Positions 43,018-52,824 of a stretch of DNA of 64,000 nucleotides are shown one piece after another. The DNA comes from Streptomyces candidus (GTDB lineage: Bacteria; Actinomycetota; Actinomycetes; Streptomycetales; Streptomycetaceae). The position numbers were made by a program, and so were the translations under genes. The first letter of the stretch is position 1, and every line of letters begins with the position of its first letter. Below the pieces are notes generated by a model that searched no databases, was not told where the DNA came from, and saw only the letters and a program-made list of their open reading frames with translations. The stretch is from NCBI RefSeq assembly GCF_014207445.1, contig NZ_JACHEM010000002.1, forward strand, positions 372,001 to 436,000. Direction: 5' to 3'.

Positions 43018-44042
43018 GGCTCACGTCCTTCGAGGGGAGGGGAGTTGACGAAAGGGATCTTGACGGTCGGCGGCACTTCGGGGAGGGGCTCTCGCGGCGG
43101 GAGCCCCCGGGGGGCTGCGGGGGCCGCAGGCTCGGCGGACGGCAGGGAGAGGAGTACGGCGACGGCCAGGGCGGCGCCCGCGATGCGCAGCGCCAGCCGG
43201 AGCGGGTCGTCCGGCAGGGACTCGCCGAAGGCGAGCGAGCCGAGAGAGGCGGTGTAGAGGCATGACGTCGTGGTGCAGACGGGGACGACGAGGGAGGCGC
43301 GGCAGCGTTGCAGCGCCGTCTGGGAGAGAACCAGACCGGTCGCTCCGGTGACGAGCAGGAGGTAGGGGTACGGGGACGACAGCAGGGCCACGACGGTGCC
43401 CGCGAGGTCGCTCAGGTCCAGGTGGGCGGAGACGCCCTTGATCGCGAGGGAGCTGACGCCGTAGACCAGCCCCACCGCGACCCCGTACGCCACCCCGCTG
43501 GAAGGCTTCTTGGGAGCCCGGTGGGTGCCGTGCGCCTTGCGGGGCCTCGCGGGCGGCGTGCGGGAGCCGCGCCGGTCGGCAGCCGCGTACACCCAGATGC
43601 CCGCACCGATCGACACCCCGCTGAGCAGCAGGATCAGCGGGGCCGGTGAGCTGGTGCCGATCGCGTCGGTGTGCGCGTCGAGGGACAGGACGACCATCAG
43701 CAGCGCCACCACGATCGCCGCCATCGCCCACCGCTCGCGGCCCGAGGTGCGCTCGCCCAGTGCCCGGGAGGACAGCAGCAGCAGGAGCACCAGGCCGGAG
43801 ATGAACAGCGCCTGCGCGACGGCCATCGGCAGGGTGCGGTAGACGACCAGCTGGGCCACGAACCCCGCCGAGAGGGCCAGTGAGCCCCCGATCCACAGCG
43901 GGCTGCCCAGCAGCAGGCGCACCGCGCGTGCGGGGCGGTGGATGTCGAGGCCCGGCAGGCTGTTCAGGGCCCGCTTCTCCAGGACGAAACCGCCGCTGAA
44001 GAAGACGTTCGCGAACAGCGCCGCCGTCACCCCCCACCACAT
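43014..44042 (-). CDS. DMT-superfamily (EamA/NIPA-like) membrane transporter
   Basis: This 342-residue protein has about nine to ten hydrophobic segments in two halves separated by a basic linker (RPRKAHGTHRAPKKPSS, about residues 165-182). It is typical of drug/metabolite superfamily transporters, and FSGGFVLEKRAL near the start resembles NIPA-type members. It could move a lipid-linked or nucleotide-activated precursor for the surrounding glycan genes. The start overlaps the methyltransferase stop by one base (a GTG at 44045 is also possible) and its stop overlaps the Trm112-like start. Confidence 0.8.
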   Translation of the reverse strand: MWWGVTAALFANVFFSGGFVLEKRALNSLPGLDIHRPARAVRLLLGSPLWIGGSLALSAGFVAQLVVYRTLPMAVAQALFISGLVLLLLLSSRALGERTSGRERWAMAAIVVALLMVVLSLDAHTDAIGTSSPAPLILLLSGVSIGAGIWVYAAADRRGSRTPPARPRKAHGTHRAPKKPSSGVAYGVAVGLVYGVSSLAIKGVSAHLDLSDLAGTVVALLSSPYPYLLLVTGATGLVLSQTALQRCRASLVVPVCTTTSCLYTASLGSLAFGESLPDDPLRLALRIAGAALAVAVLLSLPSAEPAAPAAPRGLPPREPLPEVPPTVKIPFVNSPPLEGREP

Positions 44043-44881
44043 CACCGGCCTCCGCCCCCGGGCCCGTCGCCGGGGTCTTCGCGCTTGCGGGCGTGCACCA
44101 GCAGGATCGACGCGACCGAGGGCGCCGCGCACGCGAACCGGTCCAGTCGGCGCAACGGACGCGGCACCCCGTGGAAGGGTGCGCCCGCGACCCGTACGAC
44201 GTCGAAGCCGGACGCGGTCAGGAACTCGCGGAGGGCGCGCGCGGTGTAGAGGCGCAGGTGGCCCACGACCTCCCGGCCGGGGCGCCCGTGGATGCCGCGC
44301 AGGCTCACCTCGGAGAACACCGGCTGCACGCCGGCGAGCAGGAGCGCCCGGTTGTACCAGGCCGCCAGGTTCGGGGTGGAGAGCATGAGGTGGCCGCCGG
44401 GAGCGAGCACCCGGCGGATCTCGTCGAGGGCGCTGTCCGGGTCGACGAGGTGCTCGATCACCTCACTGAAGAGAACGGCGTCCGCGGTCCCGTCGGCGAA
44501 CGGCAGCCCACCGTCGGTGAGTTCGCCCCGGACGGCGGTCAGCTCGGCGGACCCTCCGGTGCCGGCGACCGCCGCGAAGGAGGCGTGTGCGCGGCGCAGC
44601 GCGTCCTGGGACCAGTCGACGCCGACGATGCGGTGCCCGCCGAGGAGGGGGGCGGCCGTGACGGCCGCCGTGCCGTCGCCGCAGCCGATGTCCAGGACCG
44701 TGGCGTGCTCGGTGCGGGGCGTCCCGGGCCTGCCCGGTGCGGGAGGGGTGCCGCGCAGGGCCGCGGCCAGCATCGCGGCCTGGCGGAGGCTGCGGGCGTC
44801 GCCGGACGCGACCGGCACGGCGGGGTTCTCGTAGAAGTCCCGCAGGTGCGGAGCGGGCTTTCGCGCTGTGCCGGTCGTCAT
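44042..44881 (-). CDS. Class I SAM-dependent methyltransferase
   Basis: This 279-residue protein has SAM motif I TVLDIGCGDGTAAV (about residues 61-74), the acidic loop IVGVDWS, and the FSEVIEHLVDPDSALDEIRRVLAPGG stretch (motifs around residues 135-160, quoted in full family form only by FSEVIEHLVDP). It resembles UbiE/Methyltransf_11-type enzymes that act on small molecules or sugars. ATGA overlaps join it to the upstream condensation-domain gene and, by one base, to the transporter. The Trm112-like protein of the same operon may be its partner. Confidence 0.87.
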   Translation of the reverse strand: MTTGTARKPAPHLRDFYENPAVPVASGDARSLRQAAMLAAALRGTPPAPGRPGTPRTEHATVLDIGCGDGTAAVTAAPLLGGHRIVGVDWSQDALRRAHASFAAVAGTGGSAELTAVRGELTDGGLPFADGTADAVLFSEVIEHLVDPDSALDEIRRVLAPGGHLMLSTPNLAAWYNRALLLAGVQPVFSEVSLRGIHGRPGREVVGHLRLYTARALREFLTASGFDVVRVAGAPFHGVPRPLRRLDRFACAAPSVASILLVHARKREDPGDGPGGGGR

Positions 44882-46173
44882 ACCGAACCGCCTGTCTCAG
44901 CAGTGGAGTCGAGGTGCTTTTCGAAGAGGTCGCGGAGGTGCTCGCCGTCCTGCGCGCCGAGGAGCGCGGTCGACCAGCGCAGCGCGAGATGCAGCCGTCC
45001 GTTGGTGCTGGCCGTGGTCACGGTCAGCCCGCGCGGCATTCGTGCGGGTGCGGAGAACCAGACGGCCGTGGCCCGTCCCGCCCCGTCGCCGAAGTCCAGC
45101 GGGTAGGGAACGCGCCCGATGTTGCTGAGGAGCGTGGTGGATGTCCACGGGGCGGCGGCCCGCCGGAGCCCGCGGGTGAGGGCCGCCCGTACGGTGACCG
45201 GCACGACTGGCGCCGTGAGGAGGGCGGCCCCGTGTCCGAGCTGGGGCCGGGAGAGGGCCTTGAGGGCGCGGGTGCGGTCGGCGGTACGCAGCAGGAGGGT
45301 GTGGGTGCTCTCCTGCAACTCAGCGTCGTTGTAGGGGACTTCCACCAGCCGTGTGCCGTTGCCGATGGGCATGTCCATCCCGCGTGACCGGTCGTCCACC
45401 GGCATCGTGATGCGCAGCGGGCGGGGCGGTGCGCCGTGCTCGCGGTTCCAGTCGGCGATCATGCGGGCGGTCGCCACCAGAAGCTGGTCGTTGACGGTGT
45501 ACGGGGCGCCGCGCGGCCGTCGCGGAACCGGGAGGTCCGCGACGAGGAGCCCGTTGCCGCGGCCGTGCGCGCTGCCCGCTGCGACCCGGGCCACCGGGGC
45601 CCACCCCGGGGTGGGCGTCGGGTTCTGCGGATGCGCGTCGGGGCGGGGCGGGGCGGCGGCCGTCGCGGGCGAGTTGTCCCGGCCGCCGTACAGTTCGGCG
45701 GCGGTGGCCAGGATGCGCAGACACGCGGGGCCGTCCAGGGCGGTGTGGTTGACGACCAGGACGAGCACGTTGCCGATCGCCTCCAGCCGGATCGGCGGGG
45801 CCAGCGACAGCGCCGGCGCCTCGGCGAGCGCGCGCGCCCTGGCCCGGGGGAGGGCGTCGGGGCCGGGCGCGGGGAAGGTCACCACGTCGGCGGTGTCCGG
45901 GTGCGGGGTGAGCTCCCACTCGTACCGGCGGCGGTACCAGGGGCCGGACGCCTCGCGCATCAGGATGCGGGGGTGGCGGCGCAGCGCCTCCACGAACGCG
46001 GTGCGGAGCCGGTCGGGATCGGGCGCCCCGGGGAGGTGCACTTCTATGTGCACGGTCTCGGGCTCGTGCGGATCGAGACAGTGCCGGGTGATCTCGTCGA
46101 CCACGGAGAAAGGGGTGCGGGGGGTGTCGGCGGGGTCGCGGCGCGGGCGGGTCGGGGGCTGCACTGTGGTCAT
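44878..46173 (-). CDS. Condensation-domain (acyltransferase-like) protein
   Basis: This 431-residue stand-alone protein belongs to the CoA-dependent acyltransferase/condensation superfamily. It has the active-site motif in the form NHTALDG (HxxxDG, about residues 172-178), a structural DDRSRG near residue 275, and later SNIGRVPYPLDFG (compare DFGWG-like motifs). Relatives include PapA5 and NRPS condensation domains. In a glycan operon the natural guess is O- or N-acylation of sugar or lipid, but this is inference. ATG 46173 has AAGGAG upstream. A 312-bp gap separates it from the AftD-like gene. Confidence 0.8.
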   Translation of the reverse strand: MTTVQPPTRPRRDPADTPRTPFSVVDEITRHCLDPHEPETVHIEVHLPGAPDPDRLRTAFVEALRRHPRILMREASGPWYRRRYEWELTPHPDTADVVTFPAPGPDALPRARARALAEAPALSLAPPIRLEAIGNVLVLVVNHTALDGPACLRILATAAELYGGRDNSPATAAAPPRPDAHPQNPTPTPGWAPVARVAAGSAHGRGNGLLVADLPVPRRPRGAPYTVNDQLLVATARMIADWNREHGAPPRPLRITMPVDDRSRGMDMPIGNGTRLVEVPYNDAELQESTHTLLLRTADRTRALKALSRPQLGHGAALLTAPVVPVTVRAALTRGLRRAAAPWTSTTLLSNIGRVPYPLDFGDGAGRATAVWFSAPARMPRGLTVTTASTNGRLHLALRWSTALLGAQDGEHLRDLFEKHLDSTAETGGSV

Positions 46174-46485
46174 GGTCCGATCTCCTTGGGACGGGGCAGT
46201 GGGGTGCTGGGGCGCGGGCGGGCCGGGTGGCCGGCCGGACACGGGGCCCGGCGGCCCCGCGTCCGCGCACCACGGACGGACCGGGAACACCGGCGGGCCC
46301 CCACGGGCCGCGGGACCGCACGCCGCAGCCCCCGGGGGCGCGGGACCACCCCCGGGGGCACGGGGCAGGCCCCCGTTCGAGCGGAGCCGGGAGTCCGGCG
46401 GGGGAGGCCGGGCAGCGGGCGCCGCCCCGTGGAGCGCCGCGCCCCTGCCCGTACGTCCCGCCCCCGGACCCCGGCCCGGCCCACT
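46174..46485. other. Gap inside the envelope operon
   Basis: These 312 bases carry no plausible gene. They are extremely GC-rich and contain two CCCCCGGGGG decamers at 46329-46338 and 46349-46358. This is the only long gap in an otherwise overlapping gene run. It could hold a terminator and a second promoter, but I see no clear -35/-10 pair. Confidence 0.4.
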
Positions 46486-49400
46486 TCAGGCACCCTCGCC
46501 GGCCCCCTTCCGCCGTCGCCACACGTCGCCCGTCGTGACGACCGCCGCCACCACCGCCACCAGCGCCAGCACCTGCGCCGTCGGCCCGAAGGCGCCTGTT
46601 TCCGCCGCCACCGGCGACCCCGCGCCCCATGCCGCCGCGATCCCCGCGCCCGCCATGGCGAGCAGCGCGATCGGTGGCAGCAGAGTGTGCCGGAAGTGGG
46701 CCACCGCCGCCAGGGCGGGAACCAGCAGGGCCAGCGGTCCTGCGATCAGGACCATGACGACGGTGAGCGCGGCCAGGCCCAGTACCGGCCCCGGTGCGGG
46801 AGGCGCGGACACGGCGGGGGCGAGCGGTTCCGGCTCGCGGTCCCTGCGGGTCCACACCACCAGTCCGATCAGCGCGAGCAGGGCCACCCCGCCGCCGATC
46901 AGCCCGCCGACGTACCACGCGGCCGGCTCGAACTCCAGCTTCACGGTGCCGCCCTCGCCCTCCGGAACCAGCCAGCCCTGCTGCCAGCCGTCCAGGCGCA
47001 CGGGGCTGAGCTCCTTGCCGTTGAGCGTCGCCGACCAGCCCGGGTTCTGGTTCTCGTACATCTGGAAGTACGAGGCCTGCCCGGCCCCGACCCGCACCGT
47101 ACGGGAGTCCCCGGACCAGTCGTTGACGGTCAGCTCCCGGGTGGCCGCCGACGGCTGCGGGGCCTCCGCGCCACGCCTCAGCGTGATGTCCGTGATCGCC
47201 AGCGGGCCGACGTCGCCCGCCTCCACCCGGTGCGTGCCCGGCGACAACTGGGCCGTGCCGTTCGCCTGTTCGCCGGCGCACAGCGACACGTCGATCGGGC
47301 GGCGTTCCGTCAGGTCACGGAGCTGGCCGCGCGCGCTCGTCGCGTGCAGAGTTCCGTCGATGGACAGGATCGGGCCCTGACCACACGGCAGCGAGAACGT
47401 GCGGTCCGGTTTCGGCTGCGGCACGCGGTAGTCGTCCAGGGCCGGGACGTACACCTCGCTCAGACCGACCGGAAGCTGCAACTCGCCCTCGGCGACCGGG
47501 TTGTGGATGGTCAGCGGTGCCACCTGGGTGATGGTGATGTCGAGCCGGTCGGTGTTGATCGGCTCGAACCGGGCCAGACCGTTCTGGTCCACCGAAGCCG
47601 TGGCGGCCCCGTCCGGGGAGCTGATCTCGACCTGTTCGGGACGGGTGGACAGGCCGCCCGCCGCCGCGAACACGATCTCGCCCACCGGCCGCTTCTCCGG
47701 CCACCGCAGATGCAGGACGGACTTGCTGCCGGAGATCCACGAGGTCGTGAGATCGCCGTCGACGAGGTTGCGGGGCGACAGCGAGGTGCCCAGCTTCGCC
47801 GTCGAATCCGCCGTAGCGGTCAACATCCGCCGCTGGTCCGGTGCCTGACGGTAGAGCAGCTGGTCCAGAGCGTCGCCCGGGACCGGCAGCGCCGTCGCCT
47901 TCAGCGAGTACGCGCCCTCCTCCCGGATGGTGAACTGCCGGTGCAGACCCACCTCGGCCGACACCGGGGACAGACCGCCCGGGTCGCTGCCGCGGTGCAG
48001 CGACACCACGTCCGCGTCCTTGCCGATGTCCTCGGGAAGGGCGAGCAGCTTCGTCACCTGCACCCCGGGGATGTCGACGGCGGAGAAGCCCGCGCCCATC
48101 AGACCGGGCCGGCCCTGCTGCGCCTCGTCGATCGTGATGCGCAGCCAACTCGCTTGGCCCTCGGGCGCCTTGACGGACTGCGGCTGACCGTTCGGCTGCA
48201 GGGGGCTCGTCTCGCTCCCCCGGTCGGTCTCCACCCGCACCCGCGTCGGCGCGGCCCGCATCCCGTCCGACGGAAGCGGCGACACCCGGATCGTGGACGG
48301 CACCGGGGTGCGGGCGGCGAAGTCGATCCGCAGCCACTGGCCCACCGGCTCGGCCGCACTGCCCTCGGTCCACGCGGTGTCCGGATTGCCGTCGAAGGCG
48401 TTCACCGGGTCGTACTGCGGCAGGTGGAAGAGCCAGTTGCCGCTGCTGGACGCGGTCACCGACTTGGCACCCCGCAGCACGGCCTTCGTCTGGTGCTTGG
48501 CCCCCTGCGTCGGCAGGATCTGCCGAGGCTCGCGGCCGGGGTCCTGCACACTGCCGGACGGATTGCGGTCCGTCGCGCTGTAGGTGTACGAGGTGTTGGT
48601 GTTGACCAGGCCGAACCGGGTGTCGGCACGGCGCATCCCGTCACTGGACGCGAGCACCGCGGGGGAGTCCAGCCCGGGGGAGTTGTCCCCCGCGAGGACC
48701 GCGGGCCGGTTGCGCATCGACGGGTCCTGCGACAGCTGCAGCAGCGACTCCGGGCCGCCGCTCACCACCGCGGTGTCCGACACCGGCTTCAGCGCCGCCC
48801 GCCCCGGCTCCGGGGTGCCGGACGGCGGCTCGTACACCTCCACCGCCTGCTGCCTGGGGTACAGGCCCTCGATCTGCACCGGGGTGTCGTCGGGGATGCG
48901 GCCGCCGGTCATCACCGGGCCGAAGGCGGTGATCCTGCGGTAGCCGGAGGACTCCAGGGTGCGCTTGACGGTCTGCGGCGGCACGTACCCGATCTGGTCG
49001 GGGTCCAGGTCGTTGCGTACGACGACGTAGTGGATCCCGGACCGGTTCAGGTAGTCCGAAAGCCCCGGCACCTCGCTCCCGGAGAGCAGCGCCTGCTCCA
49101 CGGCGTCCAGCGCGCGCCGGTTGCCCGGCGTGCCGAACGGGACGAAGTCCCGCTGTGCCCACGGCGATTCGGCGAGCACGTCGAGGGGCTGGTCGATGGT
49201 CGAGCCCCAGGTGTGGATGCCGTGCGCGGTCGCCGGAACGACCAGGGCGCGAGTGGCCGGGGAGTTGTCCTTGAGCCAGGCGGCCGTCCTCTCCCAGTGG
49301 TTGGGCAGCTTGCTGAAGGCACCGGGCTGGAGGATGCTGCCGTTCACGTACGGCAGCAGCAGCCCCGGCAGGACGAACAGAGCCGCGACGGCCGGCACGT

Positions 49401-50646
49401 ACCGGCGGCCCGGAATCCTGCGGGCCCCGCGCCGCTCGGCCGCCACCGCGACCGCGTGGATCAGGCCGAGGACCAGGACGAGCGCCAGACCCGACTGGAA
49501 CTTGTAGATGTTGCGGAACGGGACCAGCCAGCCGTTCAGCCAGTCCTGCACGGTGCCCGGGAACAGCGCGCCGAGCGAACCCCCGTACCCCGCGAGGGTG
49601 ACGAGGACGACGGACACCACGACCAGCAGCATCCAGCGCCGCTCCGGCACGTCCCGTCGGGCGATGCCCGCCAGCCCGATCGCCGCCGCGCACGCCGAGC
49701 CGAGGATCGCCAGGACCGACGCGGCGACCGTCCAGCCGGCGGGCAGCCAGGCCTCACCGAAGTTCAGGTACGCCGTCCAGTTGCCCGCACCGCGCAGCAG
49801 CTCGGTCGCGGACATCGTGGCGGTGGTGGTCTCGGCCTGCTCCACGTACGGCATGAAGTTCTCGCCGTGGATGCCCAGCAGGAGCAGCGGGACCACCCAC
49901 CACACGGTGGCGAGCAGCACGCCGGGCACCCACCACACGATCTGCGTGCGGCGGCGCGGACCGGCCGGCCGGCTCAGCAGGTACAGGGCCACCGGCAGCA
50001 GCGCGGCCAGCGTGGAGGCGGCGTTCACCCCGCCCATGCAGGGAATGAGGAGCGCCGAACGCAGCGCCGAACTCCGGGCGCTCAGCCGGGGGGTGGCCAA
50101 CGGCAGCAGCACCCACGGCAGCAGGGCACCCGGCAGGGCCGCCGCCGACGTCGAGCCGATGACGATGGTGTACGTCGGCCACAGCGCGTACACCGCGGCG
50201 CCCAGCAGCCGGGTCGGCGACGTGCCGATGCCCAGCCGCTCCGCGAGCCGCAGCGCACCCCAGAACGCGACGGTCACCACGAGCGACAGCCAGAGCCGCT
50301 CGGCGAGCCACACCGGGATCTGGACGAGATCGGTGAGGGCGTAGTACGGCAGCATCGGGAAGGCGTAGCCCACGTACTGGTCGAAGATGCCGCCGAAACC
50401 GGCCCGCGAGTGCCACAACTCGCCCAGGTCCGCCATGAACTTGAACGGGTCGGCCGCCACCCCGAGCTTCGTCTCGAAGGTCATCTTCCCCGGCGACACC
50501 GCCAGGAACGCGACCAGCACCGCCGCCCAGAATCCGAACAGCCACTTCCGCGACCTGGGCCCGTCGTCACCACCGGGCCGGCGGCCGTCGGGGGGCGGGG
50601 CGGCGTGCGACGGTGGACGGGGTGGGGCGGGGAGTGTACTGGTCAT
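46486..50646 (-). CDS. Giant AftD-like arabinofuranosyltransferase-family GT-C enzyme
   Basis: At 1386 residues this is the largest product in the window. The N-terminal half (about residues 35-490) has around 11 transmembrane segments and begins after a proline-rich tail with WLFGFWAAVLVAFLAVSPGKMTF. The layout equals that of mycobacterial AftD, an alpha-(1->3)-arabinofuranosyltransferase of about 1400 residues. Two F5/8-type carbohydrate-binding regions (around 730-830 with DPVNAFDGNPDTAW, and around 950-1030 with NLVDGDLTTSWISG) precede a C-terminal membrane block (about 1250-1380). Streptomyces lacks mycobacterial arabinogalactan, so donor and acceptor are unknown. Its ATG overlaps the stop of the upstream methyltransferase. 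Confidence 0.85.
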   Translation of the reverse strand: MTSTLPAPPRPPSHAAPPPDGRRPGGDDGPRSRKWLFGFWAAVLVAFLAVSPGKMTFETKLGVAADPFKFMADLGELWHSRAGFGGIFDQYVGYAFPMLPYYALTDLVQIPVWLAERLWLSLVVTVAFWGALRLAERLGIGTSPTRLLGAAVYALWPTYTIVIGSTSAAALPGALLPWVLLPLATPRLSARSSALRSALLIPCMGGVNAASTLAALLPVALYLLSRPAGPRRRTQIVWWVPGVLLATVWWVVPLLLLGIHGENFMPYVEQAETTTATMSATELLRGAGNWTAYLNFGEAWLPAGWTVAASVLAILGSACAAAIGLAGIARRDVPERRWMLLVVVSVVLVTLAGYGGSLGALFPGTVQDWLNGWLVPFRNIYKFQSGLALVLVLGLIHAVAVAAERRGARRIPGRRYVPAVAALFVLPGLLLPYVNGSILQPGAFSKLPNHWERTAAWLKDNSPATRALVVPATAHGIHTWGSTIDQPLDVLAESPWAQRDFVPFGTPGNRRALDAVEQALLSGSEVPGLSDYLNRSGIHYVVVRNDLDPDQIGYVPPQTVKRTLESSGYRRITAFGPVMTGGRIPDDTPVQIEGLYPRQQAVEVYEPPSGTPEPGRAALKPVSDTAVVSGGPESLLQLSQDPSMRNRPAVLAGDNSPGLDSPAVLASSDGMRRADTRFGLVNTNTSYTYSATDRNPSGSVQDPGREPRQILPTQGAKHQTKAVLRGAKSVTASSSGNWLFHLPQYDPVNAFDGNPDTAWTEGSAAEPVGQWLRIDFAARTPVPSTIRVSPLPSDGMRAAPTRVRVETDRGSETSPLQPNGQPQSVKAPEGQASWLRITIDEAQQGRPGLMGAGFSAVDIPGVQVTKLLALPEDIGKDADVVSLHRGSDPGGLSPVSAEVGLHRQFTIREEGAYSLKATALPVPGDALDQLLYRQAPDQRRMLTATADSTAKLGTSLSPRNLVDGDLTTSWISGSKSVLHLRWPEKRPVGEIVFAAAGGLSTRPEQVEISSPDGAATASVDQNGLARFEPINTDRLDITITQVAPLTIHNPVAEGELQLPVGLSEVYVPALDDYRVPQPKPDRTFSLPCGQGPILSIDGTLHATSARGQLRDLTERRPIDVSLCAGEQANGTAQLSPGTHRVEAGDVGPLAITDITLRRGAEAPQPSAATRELTVNDWSGDSRTVRVGAGQASYFQMYENQNPGWSATLNGKELSPVRLDGWQQGWLVPEGEGGTVKLEFEPAAWYVGGLIGGGVALLALIGLVVWTRRDREPEPLAPAVSAPPAPGPVLGLAALTVVMVLIAGPLALLVPALAAVAHFRHTLLPPIALLAMAGAGIAAAWGAGSPVAAETGAFGPTAQVLALVAVVAAVVTTGDVWRRRKGAGEGA

Positions 50647-51404
50647 GGGCACCGCCGGAGGATGAGGAGGAGATTCCAGGTGGTGAACTCGCGCAGCACC
50701 GGGATCTTGGGGGCGAGGGTCGGCAGCAGCGGCCAGTAGCGGGCCCGTGCCGACACCACGGACACGTCGGTGCGTGACCTGACCTGCCGCAGTGTCGTAC
50801 CGATGTGGATCGGGAAGAGGTTCTCGCCGACGGTGTGTTTCGCCGGCCTGCCGGTGCGCCGCTCGTAGCGGCGGCGGGCCCGCTCGGCACCCAGATAGTG
50901 CCAGGGCGCCCACTCGTGGCCGCCCCACGGCGAGTACCAGTTGGTGAACGAGACGTAGATCAGCCCGCCGGGACGGGTCACCCGCACCATCTCGCTCAGG
51001 AAGGTCTGCGGATCGGCCACGTGCTCCAGGACGTTGGAGGAGAAGCAGACGTCGGCGACGCCGTCGGTGAGCGGCAGCAGATAGCCGTCCGCGACCACCG
51101 CGCCGGCGGTCGGCCTGCGCCCTCCGGCGGTCAGCTCCCGCGGGTCCGGCTCGAAGAGGTAGCTGTCCGCGCCGCGCCGCCGGAACTCCTCGGCGAAGTG
51201 TCCGCTGCCGCCACCGACGTCCACGACGACCCGGTCGCGGAGCGGGACGTAGCGCTCGACCTGGTCGGCGGCGTCCCTGGCGAGCAGCGAGTAGCAGTGG
51301 TCGGGGTCGTGCTGTTCACGCAGGAACGCGCGGAAGAGCGCGGCACTGCGGCGGAACGAGGGGTCCCTGAGAGGCCCGAGGGTGGTGGTGCGGTCGTTCT
51401 TCAT
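50643..51404 (-). CDS. Class I SAM-dependent methyltransferase, second copy
   Basis: This 253-residue enzyme has SAM motif I VVVDVGGGSGHFAEEF (about residues 53-68), FEPDPREL as the acidic loop and FSSNVLEHVADPQTF for motif III/IV. The sequence resembles methyltransferases next to glycosyltransferases in polysaccharide clusters. ATGA overlaps link it to the upstream glycosyltransferase and the downstream AftD-like gene. Likely role: methylation of a sugar or end capping of the polymer (inference). Confidence 0.87.
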   Translation of the reverse strand: MKNDRTTTLGPLRDPSFRRSAALFRAFLREQHDPDHCYSLLARDAADQVERYVPLRDRVVVDVGGGSGHFAEEFRRRGADSYLFEPDPRELTAGGRRPTAGAVVADGYLLPLTDGVADVCFSSNVLEHVADPQTFLSEMVRVTRPGGLIYVSFTNWYSPWGGHEWAPWHYLGAERARRRYERRTGRPAKHTVGENLFPIHIGTTLRQVRSRTDVSVVSARARYWPLLPTLAPKIPVLREFTTWNLLLILRRCP

Positions 51405-52636
51405 CTCAGGACTGCCGCCTCTGCGGTGCTCGTCGCGCGAACCGTGCCCGAGACGGCTTCGGCCGCGACCGTACGGAACTGGCTCACCGTGCTCGACCAG
51501 CGGTAGCGCTCCGCCCGGACCGCCGCCGCCCTGCCCATCGCCTCGCGGCGCTCCGCGTTCAGCGTGAGCGCGCACCAGGCCGCGGCGAAGGAGCTCTCGC
51601 CGCGCGCCAGCACGCCCGTCACCCCGTCTTCGATCGAGTCCCGCAGTCCGGGTACGTCGAAACCGAGGGAGGGGGTGGCGCGGGTGGCCGCTTCGGTGAC
51701 CACGAGACCCCACCCCTCGACAGCGGAAGGGTGCAGCAACAGCCATGCTTCGCTGAGGAGTTGGTGCTTCTCGGCCTCGGAGACGTATCCCTTGAAGATG
51801 ACGTCGGGGCCCGCCATGGCCTCCAGCCGTGCGCGCTCGGGCCCGTCACCGACGATGACCAGCTTTCCGCCGGTCACCGGCCGCACCCGCTCCCACAGCC
51901 GCAGCAGCAGATCGATGCGCTTGTATTCGACGAGCCGGCCCATCGCCAGGAACACCGGCTCCGCCGAACGCGGCAGCCGTACGCCGGGGTCCTCGACCCC
52001 GTTGTGCACGACGCGGATGCGGCTGCGATCGACACCGAGGTCGCCGAGCGCGCTCGCCGTCGAGTCGGACACGGCGACCAGGAGGTTGTTGCGCTGGGCG
52101 GCGGACAGCGCCCAGTGTTCGAGGCGGCGGCCGATACCGGCGGCGGGGCCGGGAAAGCGCATGCCCCAGAGTTCGGTGTGCACGTGGTTGACCAGGCACA
52201 GCGTCGGACCCCGGTGCCAGAGCGGGGTCAGATAGGGCAGCCCGTTGCAGACCTCGACCATCAGGTCGCAGTCGCCGACCTGACGGGTGAAGGTGCTCCG
52301 GGCCTTCAGGAAGTGCCCGAGGTCGCTGCCCGCCGACACGACGCGGTAGTCGCGGTAGGCCGCGGGGCCCCCGCACAGGAGCGTCACCTGGTGGCCGAGC
52401 GCGGTGAGCCCCTGGGCGAGGCGGTCGACGAGGAGCTCCGATCCGCCGGCGGCCGGGTTGCCGAGGTCGCGGCGGGACAGAAAAACGATCCTGCGGGGTG
52501 GTACGAGAGGCTGCTCGTGGGCCTCGGGGCGGGTGGGCGACTGAACTTCCGGACCGGCCTGCTGGTGGGTCTCCTGGAGCCGCAGCGCCTGGAGGGGTTT
52601 CACAGCGTGCACGGTGGGGGGTACGTGCTGGGGCAT
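51401..52636 (-). CDS. Family 4 glycosyltransferase (GT-B fold)
   Basis: This 411-residue enzyme shows GT4 features: VFLSRRDLGNPAAGGSELLVD in the N-terminal lobe (split as VFLSRRDLGNP and AAGGSELLVD), MGRLVEYKRIDLLLRLW, IVGDGPERARLE, and the E-x7-E type HPSAVEGWGLVVTEA (about residues 302-316). It transfers a sugar from a nucleotide donor on the cytoplasmic side. I start it at ATG 52636 with GGAG 6 bases upstream; starts at 52699 and 52729 are in frame. Its stop overlaps the methyltransferase start. Confidence 0.88.
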   Translation of the reverse strand: MPQHVPPTVHAVKPLQALRLQETHQQAGPEVQSPTRPEAHEQPLVPPRRIVFLSRRDLGNPAAGGSELLVDRLAQGLTALGHQVTLLCGGPAAYRDYRVVSAGSDLGHFLKARSTFTRQVGDCDLMVEVCNGLPYLTPLWHRGPTLCLVNHVHTELWGMRFPGPAAGIGRRLEHWALSAAQRNNLLVAVSDSTASALGDLGVDRSRIRVVHNGVEDPGVRLPRSAEPVFLAMGRLVEYKRIDLLLRLWERVRPVTGGKLVIVGDGPERARLEAMAGPDVIFKGYVSEAEKHQLLSEAWLLLHPSAVEGWGLVVTEAATRATPSLGFDVPGLRDSIEDGVTGVLARGESSFAAAWCALTLNAERREAMGRAAAVRAERYRWSSTVSQFRTVAAEAVSGTVRATSTAEAAVLR

Positions 52637-52824
52637 CCGAGCTCCAACTCGTTTCGGGGTGCGGTACCTGGAGGAACGTACGAGTGCGAAAGGGTGCATG
52701 CGGTGGGGTGGATAGGTAGTTTTCGGCACGCTGTTCGACGCGGCTACTCACGTGGATGACAATTTCGGCACCGATATCCCCTGATGCCTCATCACAACGT
52801 GCAGTCGGTAAGCGAGCCGAGCGC

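Noticed and set aside
45436..50739. A 1767-codon open frame on the plus strand
   Set aside because: It lies opposite the AftD-like and condensation-domain genes, whose domains and codon bias are clear. Long antisense frames are normal at this GC content.
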